Shown: positions 11,734 through 22,888 of the stretch, in pieces
Numbering within the stretch: position 1 is the stretch's first letter
How the letters are laid out: every line of letters begins with the position of its first letter
NCBI GenBank assembly: GCA_030490835.1
Contig: CM059975.1
Coordinates: 9,305,579 to 9,369,578 of the forward strand
From: Annona cherimola
Taxonomy: Eukaryota > Streptophyta > Magnoliopsida > Magnoliales > Annonaceae
Direction of reading: 5' to 3'
DNA: 64,000 nt
The notes under the pieces: model-generated
Seen by the model: only the letters and a program-made list of their open reading frames with translations
The model's database searches: none
What the model was told of the DNA's origin: nothing
Translations under genes and position numbers: made by a program

Positions 11734-14700
11734 ATGCTAGGGGGATTGTATGGTGACCTCCCACCACCCTCCTCCACACAATCTGGTGATGAAGAGAAAA
11801 GCAGCAATTCTGCAGTTTGGTCAAGTAGCACCAAGATGGCGCCACCCACACTCCGCAAGCCATCTTCTGTCTTTGCTCCTCCACAGTCAGTATTGAAAAA
11901 TCAGCATGCTCAGAACAAACACAAGATTACAACTCCACAACAAGCAAAAGTTACTTCTGCCATTCCTTTACCATCTCATGACAATGGGGCACGGAGTCCA
12001 TCTTTCCAACCTGCACTAGTTGGAGTCACATCAAATGTGATTGAGGAATATGACCCTGCTAGGCCTAATGACTATGAAGAATATAGGAGAGAGAGGAAGA
12101 GGCGGGCTATGGAAGCAGAGATGAAGAGAGAACTTGAAAGGCGGCGGCAAGAAGAGGAGGAGAGAGAGAGGGAGCGTGAGCAGAGGGAAAGGGAAGCAGC
12201 AGAGAGGGATAAGGAACGAGATTATCATGAGTCGAGGTCATCAGCCCTGAGCATTTCCGGTGAAGAGGCTTGGAAAAGGCGTGCTGCAATGAGTGGAAAT
12301 TTGGGAGGATCAGCACCAAGGTCACCATCTCCACCTCATGCTGGAGATGGTTTTAGCATTGGGAAATCAGCCACAGCTGGACTTGGTGTGGGCGCGGGGG
12401 GGCAGATGACGGCTGCACAGCGAATGATGGCAAAGATGGGTTGGAAGGAAGGTCAGGGGCTTGGGAAGCAGGAACAGGGCATTACTACGCCTTTGATGGC
12501 CAAGAAAACAGATAGGCGGGCTGGCGTAATTGTGAATGCTAGTGAATCTCGATCAGAGAAGAAGTCGAAGAGTGCAAACTTCAATGGCGCACCTACTCGT
12601 GTCTTACTGCTCCGGAACATGGTGTGTTTTTCATTTCCTTTGGAAGTAGATTTGGACAGACAGCATATTACTCACACTCATTTTCTTCATGTTTTACATG
12701 TGCATCTGCTCCTTGAATGAAATTTTTGTTCCATTTATTCATATTTCAACCTGTGCAAAGTGATCAATGCCTTAATCAGCATTATTCCAGTATCCATGAA
12801 AAATGAAGTCGACAAAGTCACACAGACATGTTAATATGACAAGCTTTAACATTGTCCATAAAGCTTCTCGATTCAAGCTCTAACATTGTGCATGAAATCT
12901 TTTGGGTCATTTGCACAAGTGAACATATGTATGCTTTTGACTTCATGTCTCTTATCCGAACTGGATGCATGACTTGGTAAAAAAAAATGAATATCAGGTT
13001 GTTCTGTGGGTTGAAAAAAGATGCCTATAAGGTAGTTCTGTATGCAGCAAACAGCGTTTTGACTATTGTAGCATACTGTTGCCTCTGAGGTATTTTTGTC
13101 CAGTTTTGTATTCATCTGAAGTAGGGCCTTGTGAAACAGCAGATGGAATGAAACATCATTCGGTATTAGGTAACACTTATAATGGTCTTTACATTTTGGG
13201 AAGAGTCTTGTAAAAAATAGTCAATTAGGAAGAACAGCTCATTGGAGTATGAAACTATCTTCTTACTGGCTTCTGGCCATTTGTTTGATATATTTTAATG
13301 TATGCACTGATAGCATTGACTGGGAGGCTGCTGTCCTTGCCATTACTGTTTTTAATTACCTTGATTCCGGATGATATTAAATTGCATGCCAGTGGTAGCT
13401 GAGGAATGGTCAGCTTCAGTTTTCACGAGTATCTGAAATGCATGATGTCTTGGAAGTTAGCAAAATATTATTATTGCTTGTTCAGGATGTCAGCTAGAAA
13501 ATGCAAAGAATAGGATGGAGTTGATGGATTCAATTAGCTCTTTAAACCATCCAAACATCCCAAGGGGGGAGAATGGGTAAGCATATATTTTTGGGTAGTG
13601 TTTGCAACACATTATGTAGCACGCCTTGGTCAAAATGCTGCATGGATGCAACTTATCAGTGCTGTAGTAACACCCTTCTCACGTATTATATGCTGTGGTA
13701 CGTAGTGCACATTACAGGATGGAGGTGCATTGAAACCCTATTTCTCAAGATTTTAGCTGGTACACTGAAGTAGTGGTGATTTACCTGTCTTAAGCATAGG
13801 GCATAATTACAGCAGATAGAGGAGTTGTTTTGTATGATGATGATGTTTTGAATTGAGAGAAAAGAAAAATCTTTACCTGTCAAACCATGTTAAAAATATA
13901 TGATTTACGAATGAGATGGTTTCTGCTCTGGCGTAGAACTTTTATTTGAGAACATTTGAGGAGCCTGCAAGTACATCATGCAGGCTGCTGCACTATCTTG
14001 GATATTTCTACTGATCTTTTTATCCCAGTGTGCTTTTGCTTTGTGCATTCCATGCTGGCCCATATACTCCAACAGTCTCATTTTCTATTGGTATTTTGAG
14101 ATGCAGTAACCAGTAACCACACTCCCTTGGTAAATTTGTGCTCCAGTTCCATTTTTCTATCTCATTGCAAAATGAGTTATTGTCAGTTCCAAATTTTGGA
14201 TGAAACCAATTTTAAGTTTTCCTGGTGATCTTGGATACTTAAAACCAAATGCCAAGATTCAAATAAATAAAACTGGGTGATTTGCTGCTGAGATTATGTG
14301 AAGCCTATATCTTCCCTTGCAAAGACTGTAGATAAAAGACTTATGGCGAGGTGGACTATATGATGGAGAATGTGATTAGGGTTTATCAGGCTTTGCCTTA
14401 AAATTGAGGTTTGTTGTTTTAAGTGTATTTTATTTAGGATTCTGTCTTTTCAGGTATTTGATGGGTCTAGTTTGATTAATGGTTAGATAGATTACTTCAG
14501 AGTGTTTGTTTCTATTTTGAGTTATTTCTTATTGTGCAAGTTTTTTTAGTTCATAAGTTTGAATTGAATTGAATTGAAAGCTGCAGTAAATTGAAGGGAA
14601 ATTTGGATAATGTAACTTGAAAATATGTTAAAAATATGTGAAGAAAGCATTCTTAATGGAGTACATGAAGTAATTGCCAAATATAACAAGTGGAAAGAGA

Positions 14701-17405
14701 CAAATCTTCAACAATACAGTTGTTACTTCTAAAAGACATTGGTTCCTAGTGTTGCTATTAAAGTTAAATCCAAATTAATATCACTGTTGAAAACCAAATG
14801 AAGTGTATAAATCAGAAAAATCAAGAGGTAACCATTATAAAAAATAAAGAAGAAAGGCATGCTTGTGAAAATCTAGAAGACTATTGTTAGAAAAGATGTA
14901 ATTCTATTTCATTGGCTTTGTCTGAAGGCCAAGAAAAGGTTGATTTCATTACTGTTGAGAAGTTACCTGATAGTGGCTTTGAGTCTGTTGAAGATTTTAG
15001 TTTGGAAAAATAAAGGTGCTTAAGTAACTGAATTCAGAATGCAAAATCATCTTATGGCTATCCATCATTCTGAAGGGTTGATTCTTAAAATGGTATCGTC
15101 AGATGCTCTAATTTTAAAGCTCAAAGATCAACAAGAAAAATTTGATTTGATTGCTGAAAATTTTATCATGGACAAAGATTCAAGCATTGAATCACTGAAT
15201 TCCAAAATGAATGAGCTCAGTCATGAAGGTGGACGCGTTTCCAAGACAAAAGAGAAAATCTTCAAGAGGAATCATATGAGGAAGAATTCGGAATTCATCG
15301 GACAAGATCTGTAAAGCATCCCTTGATTAATATTTTTAAATCCTAAGCATCCGAAGAGAATTAAAGACGAGATGAACAAAGTGGTGTCTTTTGAACTGTC
15401 GTCTTGCATCATCAATTACCACCCAATCTGAATAAAATTCACTGCAAAACTTGAAAACGAGTTTTTTTTTAAGTCGAGGAAAATGATGGAGAATGTGATT
15501 AGGGTCTATTAGGCTGTCTTAAATTTAGGTTTTGTTCGTTTAAAGTTTATTTTACTTAGCATTCTATTATGTTAGGATCTGATAACTCTTAAGTTATGTG
15601 TTAGATTATTTTATAGTGTTTGCTTCTATTTTGAGATATTCTTATTGTGCAAGTTTGCTTAGTTTGCAAGTCTACTTGTTATGCAAATTCACATAGTTTG
15701 TAAGTTTACATGTTGAGCAAATTTACTTGTTATCCAAGTTCGCTTGTTTTATGGGCTTTCATATTTCTTGTCGCTTAAGTTATCTTTCTGATAAATAGGG
15801 ACGCTTAGTGTATATGTAAGACAACTTATTGTGATGATTAATTGAGATCTTTGCTTTTCTATAATTTTCTTCTACTTCTCCAATCCCCAATTGTTTTAAT
15901 TTCCTACCCTTTTCTCACTTCTCATCCCTCTTCTCCATTTGTCTTGCATTACGACATCATTCAACTAAACATTTCCATATGGTGTCCCAAGGTCTAGTAA
16001 TCTTTCACTTAAAACTGGCCACCTTTGTTCTTTTTGTAGTCAGTTTACTTCAGAAGGGCCTAAGGAAGAATGAGGTTGTGTGGTTGCTATTGCTACACTG
16101 GCTGAGTGCCTTTTTGACTGCCTGGGAATAAAAGCCTTAGATACACTTTGGTGGATAGTTCAGTGTGTAGTGCTGAACTATGTAGGCAGCAAGTGTTCAC
16201 AGCTGTTCTCCAGCCAAGATTGGGGGTTATCTATGTGTGATTGGCTAAATTCAGCTTCATCCAGAGTCCAGATCATGGTCCAGGCCAAGCCCATGCCTTT
16301 TGTGGAGCCATGGCCATCAACTTGACCCCTATTTTACCTCTACAGTCAATCGTATGCTGGGTTCCAAGTTGGTGGTGGTGCAGGATAAAATTAATGGATA
16401 ATTTCATTCTGAACACAATGTGGGTCAAGTAATTGGAGCTCAAACAAAAATTGGTGCCCTAGTGGCTGGCTTGTGGACGGAGAAGGTATCCAGTTACTTG
16501 CTGCCACGATGAATCCTGTCATAACATAGTTCAGTCAGTCTCTGTCACCTCCGTAGCTTCTTGTCGTCTCTGAGCGTAGTTGTTGTTACGTGATTCAAAG
16601 ACATTCTCTTCCAAGTGCTAATTTCATAGACTGGTTGGGGATTGATTAATTATGTTTTAATAGTTCCCTGTAATGGTAGTTCTGCATGAGTCTTTCATGT
16701 GCTTTATCCACTGGTCCCATTTAATTTACATCAGCAGCAAACTTGGGAACATGATGATAATTAGTCTAGACCTTGCATGCTAAATTGGGCTAAGCCCTGA
16801 TGAGATTTTTTTTTTTTTTTGGTTGGTTTATTATACATGTGACAATTGATATTACAATGAGACATCTTCATTACCTTAACACTATAGAGGGAATTTTCTA
16901 TAAATACCCTCACCTCAGGGAGAAAATGTTTAAAACTCTCACTATTAGGGGGGATCTGCAAATAATTTACTTGCACCAGGCAAGACTCGAACATGCACAG
17001 CTCCTTTGGAAGCAATTGCGCGTACCACCAGGGCAGCCCTGATGAGATTTTATCTTCAATGAAAAGGAGAATCCTCCTTGCTAATGATATTTCTTTTTTT
17101 ATTTGCAGGTTGGTCCCGGTGAAGTCGATGATGAGCTGGAGGATGAGGTTGCATCTGAGTGTGCCAAGTATGGTACAGTGACACGGGTGTTGATATTTGA
17201 GATCACAGAGCCCAACTTTCCAGCAGACGAGGCAGTCAGGATTTTTGTTCAATTCGAGAGGTCTGAGGAGACAACAAAGGCACTGGTTGATCTTGATGGT
17301 AGGTATTTTGGTGGGAAGGTGGTGCGAGCTTCATTCTACGAAGAGGACAGGTTTGGAAGGAATGAACTTGCTCCGGTGCCCGGTGAGATTACCGGCTACC
17401 CTTGA
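11734..17405 (+). CDS. DRT111: DRT111/SFPS-type splicing factor (SPF45 homologue), G-patch and RRM
   Basis: Nuclear splicing factor of the SPF45 family; in Arabidopsis it affects splicing in light and abscisic acid signalling (from memory). Two coding exons: 11734-12621 and 17109-17405, joined by GT..AG in phase 0, giving 394 aa. The order is the conserved start MLGGLYGDLPPP, a proline/serine-rich region, EEYDPARPNDYEEY followed by an Arg/Glu-rich helix (about 113-170), a G-patch (about 226-265, with GWKEGQGLGK), and a C-terminal RRM of the UHM type containing the GRYF motif. The protein ends ELAPVPGEITGYP. The intron falls between the conserved LLLRNM and VGPGEVDDELEDE. If it were retained, translation would stop at 12720, giving a 328-aa protein with the G-patch but no RRM. 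The upstream leader carries a telo-box. Confidence 0.93.
14361..15975 (+). mobile_element. LTR-retrotransposon remnant inside the intron
   Basis: Two diverged direct repeats begin TGATGGAGAATGTGATTAGG, at about 14361 and 15485, and stay alignable for about 170 bp (shared TGTTTCTATTTTGAG and CTTATTGTGCAAGTTT). Between them, 15039-15314 reads as a 91-aa charged, helix-like peptide (LKLKDQQEKFDLIAENF) reminiscent of a Copia-type gag tail, but this is not proven. The first repeat is shorter than the second, whose 3' end is not defined (near 15975). No reverse transcriptase or integrase is seen, so it is a remnant or a non-autonomous element. Confidence 0.45.
16810..17035 (-). mobile_element. tRNA-derived SINE in the DRT111 intron
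   Basis: A 226-bp element in reverse orientation, flanked by a perfect 16-bp target duplication GCCCTGATGAGATTTT (16794-16809 and 17036-17051). On the minus strand the head has an A-box-like CTGGTGGTACGCG and a B-box GTTCGAGTCTTGCC. The tail is an A run, seen as T at 16810-16820. It ends 73 bp before exon 2, close to the branch-point region of the host intron. Confidence 0.85.
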
Positions 17406-17408
17406 AGG

Positions 17409-18304
17409 GGTGGGAGTATGTACCACTGAAGTAGGAATAGGGATATTGAGAAGTGCTCATTGTTTTGAACTTCCTTGTTTAGTTACCATCGGTTGGGAAT
17501 TGTGCATTATCAATAGAAATGTCTGAGGATGAATTTTGATGTCTAGTTTGTCATCCACATTCGAAACCCATGAAGATGTCAGGAAGAAGCAAAACACTCA
17601 TATACAAGAAAGAAAACAGAGTAGATAGTATGGAAGAGTTGGTGATATGCCACTTAAAGGTCCCAATTCCTGAATAGTCTTTGGTTTACAGCTAGGGCGT
17701 GGAAATCCAGTAAACCGCTGGATAAAACAATCCTGTGTAGCAGATTACCAAACCAGGGTCTAGAACATGGTGCAAATCCCAACTCAAGAAATCTGCTCTT
17801 CCCGTACTTTTTTATTCTGTTGTTCTTTTCTAGGCCTTAACTGATGGGCATAGGAGTGGAAATTTGAGGGTTCTTAGCAGTCCGCATCATGCAAGTGAAT
17901 AAGGTTTTCTTTTGTATTATTATTATTATTTTAGAAAGGAATTTTAGCAGAATCTTGACATGCATGAGCACGCTTGTAATTTTTGTTTGCAATTTGATAA
18001 AACTGTTAAGGCATGCTCTTGATATTACCAAAATATAAAGGCATGATTTCATGAGTTCGTATAAAGCCAGCTCAAAAACATATGCAGCCTGTACATTTTT
18101 GCACTGAGACCAAGCAAGATGTTTTCATATATCTAGTTTTTATAATTTTTACTTTCAAATATTTTATTTGAAATTTTAATAATAAAAAAAATACATTTCT
18201 CATGTGCATGAAAACACGCTGCTTGAGCTTGAAATTAAAAAAAATTGAAAATAAATAAATAAAATTGGGGTGGTGCACTGGCTGCACCATACCATACCCT
18301 TTTT
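17409..18304. other. 3' flank of the DRT111 gene, no gene seen
   Basis: Probable 3' UTR followed by AT-rich spacer. Antisense open frames here are low-complexity and lack family features. Confidence 0.4.
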
Positions 18305-18313
18305 TTACTTAGA

Positions 18314-18716
18314 GAGAAATGATCCTGTTAGGTCGGGTTAAGCAAATGTCTAACTTAGCTCATATTAAAAAAATCTATTTATAATATTTTTTTCATTTTT
18401 CTTCGTACACTTGTTTGTCTAAGCTTATTTAACATATAAATTAACTTTTACCATTTTTGAATATAAGTATATGTTTTTTGAAAATTTTAAAGATAAGGGT
18501 ATTTTAAATACATATATATATACATAGATGTTTAAAAATTTCAAATACATATATATATATATATACGTATTCAAAGATTGTAAAATTTGATTCATATGTT
18601 AAATATATTTAGATAAATAAGTACGAAGAAAAAAGTAAAAAAAATATTATATATACGTTTTTTGAGGTGGGCGAAGCAAAATATTTGCGTAGCCGAAGCT
18701 AATAAGATCATTTCTC
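18314..18716. mobile_element. Foldback MITE, Mutator-like (9-bp target duplication)
   Basis: A 403-bp imperfect palindrome with ends GAGAAATGATCCTGTTAG and CTAATAAGATCATTTCTC, flanked by the perfect 9-bp duplication TTACTTAGA (18305-18313 and 18717-18725). Both arms contain the core TTAACATATAAATTAAC / TTTTACCATTTTTGAATAT or its complement, shared with the elements at 23172, 43427, 53320 and 58992. Non-coding. Confidence 0.8.
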
Positions 18717-18829
18717 TTACTTAGAAATTTGATTTTTCTTGATGTCATCTAATGTATGCCACAATCCAAGGCTTGATTATTTCATTTCTTTCATAAACAT
18801 GTTTTTCATGTTGTGTTTAACTTATATAC

Positions 18830-18925
18830 AAGGCTCGGTTGGTCGCTACACAGAGATAGAGATTTGCGTGGCTATGGTGCGTGGTTCAAATCTTCGCATG
18901 ATGATTTTGACTGATTTTTTTTTAT
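18830..18925 (+). mobile_element. tRNA-like SINE head
   Basis: GGCTCGGTTGGTCGC (A-box-like, from 18833) is followed by the B-box-like GGTTCAAATCTTCG (18883-18896) and a T run at 18916. The layout is that of a tRNA-derived SINE or a tRNA pseudogene. No target duplication was identified. Confidence 0.45.
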
Positions 18926-19125
18926 GGTATATATTTACATACATCTCAACACATATTATACTGAAGATCTGAGACATTCTTGCAAATTTGGAGATACACA
19001 CAACTCCCTCAAAGAAATTTGGAGACACAGTTCCACCAAAGAATTAAGAAGACACAGCTTCCAACAACCTTCCAACAACCAACAGGGAGATCACTGCTCC
19101 CACTACCCATTTTTTGGTCGAAATC

Positions 19126-19205
19126 CCGAAACGAGATTCGAACCCCACACCAGCGCTTGCAAATGCTCCTGACAAGCAGCCAGTGAGCAACCGAGCACGG
19201 CTCGG
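19126..19205 (-). mobile_element. tRNA-like SINE head, reverse orientation
   Basis: On the minus strand there is an A-box-like CTCGGTTGCTCACTGGC and a B-box GGGGTTCGAATCTCG (complement of about 19132-19146). It faces the SINE-like unit at 18830, so the two form a head-to-head-like arrangement 200 bp apart. Confidence 0.45.
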
Positions 19206-19841
19206 TTGGTGATTTCGATCGATTTTTAGGTGGGAACTATTGTCTTTCTTAATGATATAGGAGCGGTTGGTCTCTATTAATATTTAAATGTAGTCTTCAC
19301 GGTGAATGAACTTGATATCTAAATATTAGATGTCATACGTACAATATCACTACAAAAACTTATATACAAAATTTTATCATTTTACAATATTTTCATATTT
19401 TTATTTTTATTTTTAAAAAATCAGATTTTTAAGAAGCAAAAATGACTTAAATGCCCTAAAATCGATATTTCTAAAAATAAAAAAATATATAAAAAAGTAC
19501 TATAAAGTGATAAAATTTGATATATAGGCTAAACATACCAAGGAAAACACGCTTATTGAAAAAAAATAAAAATAATAAAATAAGCATGGACTATTACCTA
19601 CCGCTAAACTGCTTGAAAATTGGTTGAATGAATCGCTCACTCACTCAGCAGTCAGCAATTAAGACTCTGAGAATGCCGAAAGAACTCAAATGGCGATCCT
19701 AGTTTTGTCGATCTCACTCTCCTGGACAAGCCTGATTTGTGTCGACAGCCGTTTTCATGCTGCGGACTTCTGTCGAGTGAGATGGGATTGCAGCATCGGC
19801 GTCATGAAATTGTTTGTAGGTGATCATCACAAACACTTCCC

Positions 19842-21917
19842 ATGGCTTTCTCTCTGTTATCACGTCTCCGCAAGCAATCCCAGCTGCATTCAAAGCGTTT
19901 TTGTTCTGCTATTGCTGCTGCTTTTGCTGTGGGGCGAGCTCCCACCTTCACGCCCCACGGCGGTGGCATTAACCGCCTTTGCCGAGAAAATAGATTCAAA
20001 GAAGCCATTGACGTCCTTTGTCAGCAGAAACGCTTGAAAGAAGCCGTCTCAATTCTCGATCTTCTTGACCAGTCCGGAACGCGCCCTTCTGCCGCTATCT
20101 ACTCCACTCTCTTGCAGCTCTGCCTCCAGCTCCGATCTCTAGAGGATGGCAGGCGAGTCCATGCCCACACAAAAGCTTCCGGCTTCGTCCCTGGTCTTTT
20201 CATCTCCAACCGTCTTGTTGACATGTATGCCAAGTGTGGCTCCCTGGCTGATGCTCGATGGGTGTTCGGCGGGATGGCTGATAAGGATGCTTGTTCTTGG
20301 AATACCTTGATAGGTGGATATGCTAAGGAAGGCCGCCTTGACGATGCTCGGGGGCTGTTTGATGAAATGCCCGACAAGGATGGTTTCTCTTGGAGCACGA
20401 TGATTTCTGGTTATGTTCGCAAAGACCAACATAAGGAGGCTTTGGTGCTGTACAGGAAAATGCAAGAGCATGGCAACGACCTGAAGCGCAATGTTTTTGC
20501 AGTCTCTGGCGCTCTGTCTGCTACTGCAGCCATCAGGTCTCTAAATCATGGAAAGGAGATCCATGGCTACATCATGCGGAATGGCTTAGCATCAGATGCT
20601 GTAGTCTGGAGTTCTTTGTCTGATATGTATGCAAAATGTGGAAGTATAGATGAAGCTCGTTATATTTTCGACCGCACATCAAATAGAGATGTTGTTTGTT
20701 GGACAACCATGATATGTAGGTATTTAGAGGGTGGAAGAATGGAAGATGGACTAGAGCTTTTCTTGGAAATGTTGAAATCCAGCATCAGACCAAATGAATT
20801 CACATTTGTTGGAATTTTGAATGCTTGTTCTGCTCGAGCTGCTGAAGGACAAGGGAAGCAAGTTCATGGGCATATGTTGCGGATTGGATTTGTTCCTTTT
20901 TCTTTTGCTGCAAGCGCACTTGTCCATATGTATTCCAAATGTGGGAATGTTGACAGTGCAAGGAAGGTATTTCAAGGCATGCCCCGACCGGATTTGGTTT
21001 CATGGACTTCTATGATTAGCTGTTGTGCCCAGAATGGCCAGCCAAAGGAAGCTCTTCAGTACTTTGAATCACTACTCAAGTCTGATACTGAACCTGATCA
21101 TGTAATATTTGTAGGAGTTCTCTCTGCTTGTACACATGCTGGATTGGTTGATAAGGGACTTGAGATTTTCAAGTCAATTAGCAAAGAACATGGATTGGAG
21201 CACACAGCTGACCACTATGCTTGCATAATCGATCTACTGGCAAGATGCGGCCGATTTGAGGAAGCAGAAGACATCATTAGTAAAATGCCTATGAAGCCTG
21301 ATAAGTTCTTGTGGGCTTCTTTGCTCGGAGGCTGTAGAATTCATGGGAATCTTCCACTTGCAAAACGAGCAGCTGAAGAATTATTTGTGCTGGAGCCGGA
21401 GAATGCTGCAACATATGTTACACTAGCAAACATATATGCCACTGCTGGCATGTGGGATGATGTTGCGAGGGTGAGGAAGACAATGGATGAGAAGGGGGTA
21501 GTGAAGAAGCCTGGTTCTAGTTGGATTGAAGTGAAAAGGAAGGTCCATGTGTTCTTGGTGGGAGATAAATCACACCCAAAATGCAAGGAAATTTATGAAT
21601 TATTGGAGAAACTAACAAAGAGGATGAAGGAAGAAGGGTATATTCCAGACACAAACTTTGTGCTGCACGATGTGGAAGAGGAGCAGAAGGAGCAGAACCT
21701 TTCCTACCACAGTGAGAAGCTTGCAGTTGCGTTTGGGATCATTGAAACTCCACCTGGGACTCCCATCAAAGTTTTCAAGAACCTCCGGATTTGTGGAGAC
21801 TGCCATACGGCAATTGAGTTCATCTCAAAAATCGTTCAGAGGGAGATAATTGTGAGAGATTCAAGCCGATTCCATAGGTTTAAAGGTGGGCTATGTTCAT
21901 GCCGTGGTTTTTGGTAA
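19842..21917 (+). CDS. PPR protein, PLS class with DYW domain (terminal GFW)
   Basis: Predicted organelle RNA-binding and C-to-U editing factor, 691 aa, no introns. The N-terminus MAFSLLSRLRKQSQLHSKR is basic and serine-rich like a mitochondrial or plastid presequence. A leading INRLCRENRFKEAIDVLC block is followed by P, L and S repeats to about residue 480, then E and E+ motifs with the PG box (PGSSWIEV, about 554-561). The DYW domain runs to the end. Deaminase residues are present: H-S-E at about 623-625 and CGDCH at about 651-655. The last residues are CSCRGFW instead of CSCGDYW. Block order resembles Arabidopsis At4g37170 (from memory). Out-of-frame ATGs lie upstream at 19690 and 19804. 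Confidence 0.93.
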   Translation: MAFSLLSRLRKQSQLHSKRFCSAIAAAFAVGRAPTFTPHGGGINRLCRENRFKEAIDVLCQQKRLKEAVSILDLLDQSGTRPSAAIYSTLLQLCLQLRSLEDGRRVHAHTKASGFVPGLFISNRLVDMYAKCGSLADARWVFGGMADKDACSWNTLIGGYAKEGRLDDARGLFDEMPDKDGFSWSTMISGYVRKDQHKEALVLYRKMQEHGNDLKRNVFAVSGALSATAAIRSLNHGKEIHGYIMRNGLASDAVVWSSLSDMYAKCGSIDEARYIFDRTSNRDVVCWTTMICRYLEGGRMEDGLELFLEMLKSSIRPNEFTFVGILNACSARAAEGQGKQVHGHMLRIGFVPFSFAASALVHMYSKCGNVDSARKVFQGMPRPDLVSWTSMISCCAQNGQPKEALQYFESLLKSDTEPDHVIFVGVLSACTHAGLVDKGLEIFKSISKEHGLEHTADHYACIIDLLARCGRFEEAEDIISKMPMKPDKFLWASLLGGCRIHGNLPLAKRAAEELFVLEPENAATYVTLANIYATAGMWDDVARVRKTMDEKGVVKKPGSSWIEVKRKVHVFLVGDKSHPKCKEIYELLEKLTKRMKEEGYIPDTNFVLHDVEEEQKEQNLSYHSEKLAVAFGIIETPPGTPIKVFKNLRICGDCHTAIEFISKIVQREIIVRDSSRFHRFKGGLCSCRGFW

Positions 21918-22888
21918 CCCTTAGCTGCTAAAAAGTTTACTGAAGAAAATGTTTCAATCTGATCATTTGAGACTGTGTTAGATAACCTAACAAACACAAC
22001 TGCAAAATGGGTGGGGTTGCCAGGTTGGGATAAGAATGGCAAATTTGGGTTCAACCCGCCTTTTTGCAATTTCCAAATTTTAAACACACTTGGAATAATT
22101 ATTTTTCGTATCTTCTTCTTGCATTTCCAATCTCATTATGGCTTTCAGATTCTCCATATTTCTTGCATTTAGCTTAAAAATAGGTTAATTTCTTTTTTTA
22201 TCAGCATTTATATAACATAACATCTGATTTACAATCAAGCTCATTTATAAAGTAGACAATAAGTTCTCATCTGTCCTCAATCAAGATAACAAGCTCCTAC
22301 CTTATTTTGAAAGGAGACCCTATATAAGGTTCCAACCACAACCCTGACCAACTTGTACAACTCAATTGGCAAAAATTCCTTTTGAGGCTATGGGCGTATT
22401 TGGAAAATGATAGAAATTTTTAGATGAAAATTGTTTGATGTAAAAGTTTTTTAAATGAAAGAAAATGATGTGATAAGATAGGAGTAATAATGAAAAATAA
22501 ATATAATAAAATTAAAATAAATAAGTTAGTTGTATAGATAGTTGTGTAGAAATAATTGACAAATAAGATAATTTGTATATGAAAATTTGAAAAAATAAAA
22601 AAAAATGAGATAATTGTGGAGAATGAATACTTAGTTGAATTTTTTTTTTTTTGGAAAATAAACATACCCCATATATTACATGTAATACATGCTTACACTA
22701 AAATTCAATCAGCAATCCACCCTAACTTAGTTGTTTGGAGGTTAGCGGTGGGTTCGAAACCGGGGATAATCTGGTCGAAATACGTCCATCCGGAAAAATT
22801 TACTATTAGATCGTAGCGGCCACTTAAAAGAATGATTTGCTTCTTTGGATGAAACCCTCGATAGAATTATTTAGCACTAGTTATGGAA
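21918..22888. other. Spacer between the PPR gene and U2, with MITE and SINE relics
   Basis: Probable PPR 3' UTR, then AT-rich spacer. About 22392-22630 carries a reversed Harbinger-like MITE relic (GGGCGTATTTGG end, internal AATAAATAAGTTAGTTG). About 22715-22765 has a tRNA-like head (TAGTTGTTTGGAGG then GGTTCGAAACCGGGG), probably a SINE relic. Confidence 0.4.

Larger units (their letters stand above)
12622..17108 (+). other. 4.5-kb intron of the DRT111-type gene
   Basis: GTGTGT donor and TTTGCAG acceptor. It contains an LTR-like repeat pair (14361 and 15484) and a SINE (16810-17035). The remainder is AT-rich with no recognisable gene. Confidence 0.85.

Noticed and set aside
19842..21917. PPR gene as a retrocopy because it has no introns
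   Set aside because: Most plant PPR genes of this class are intronless, and no polyA tail or target duplication was seen.
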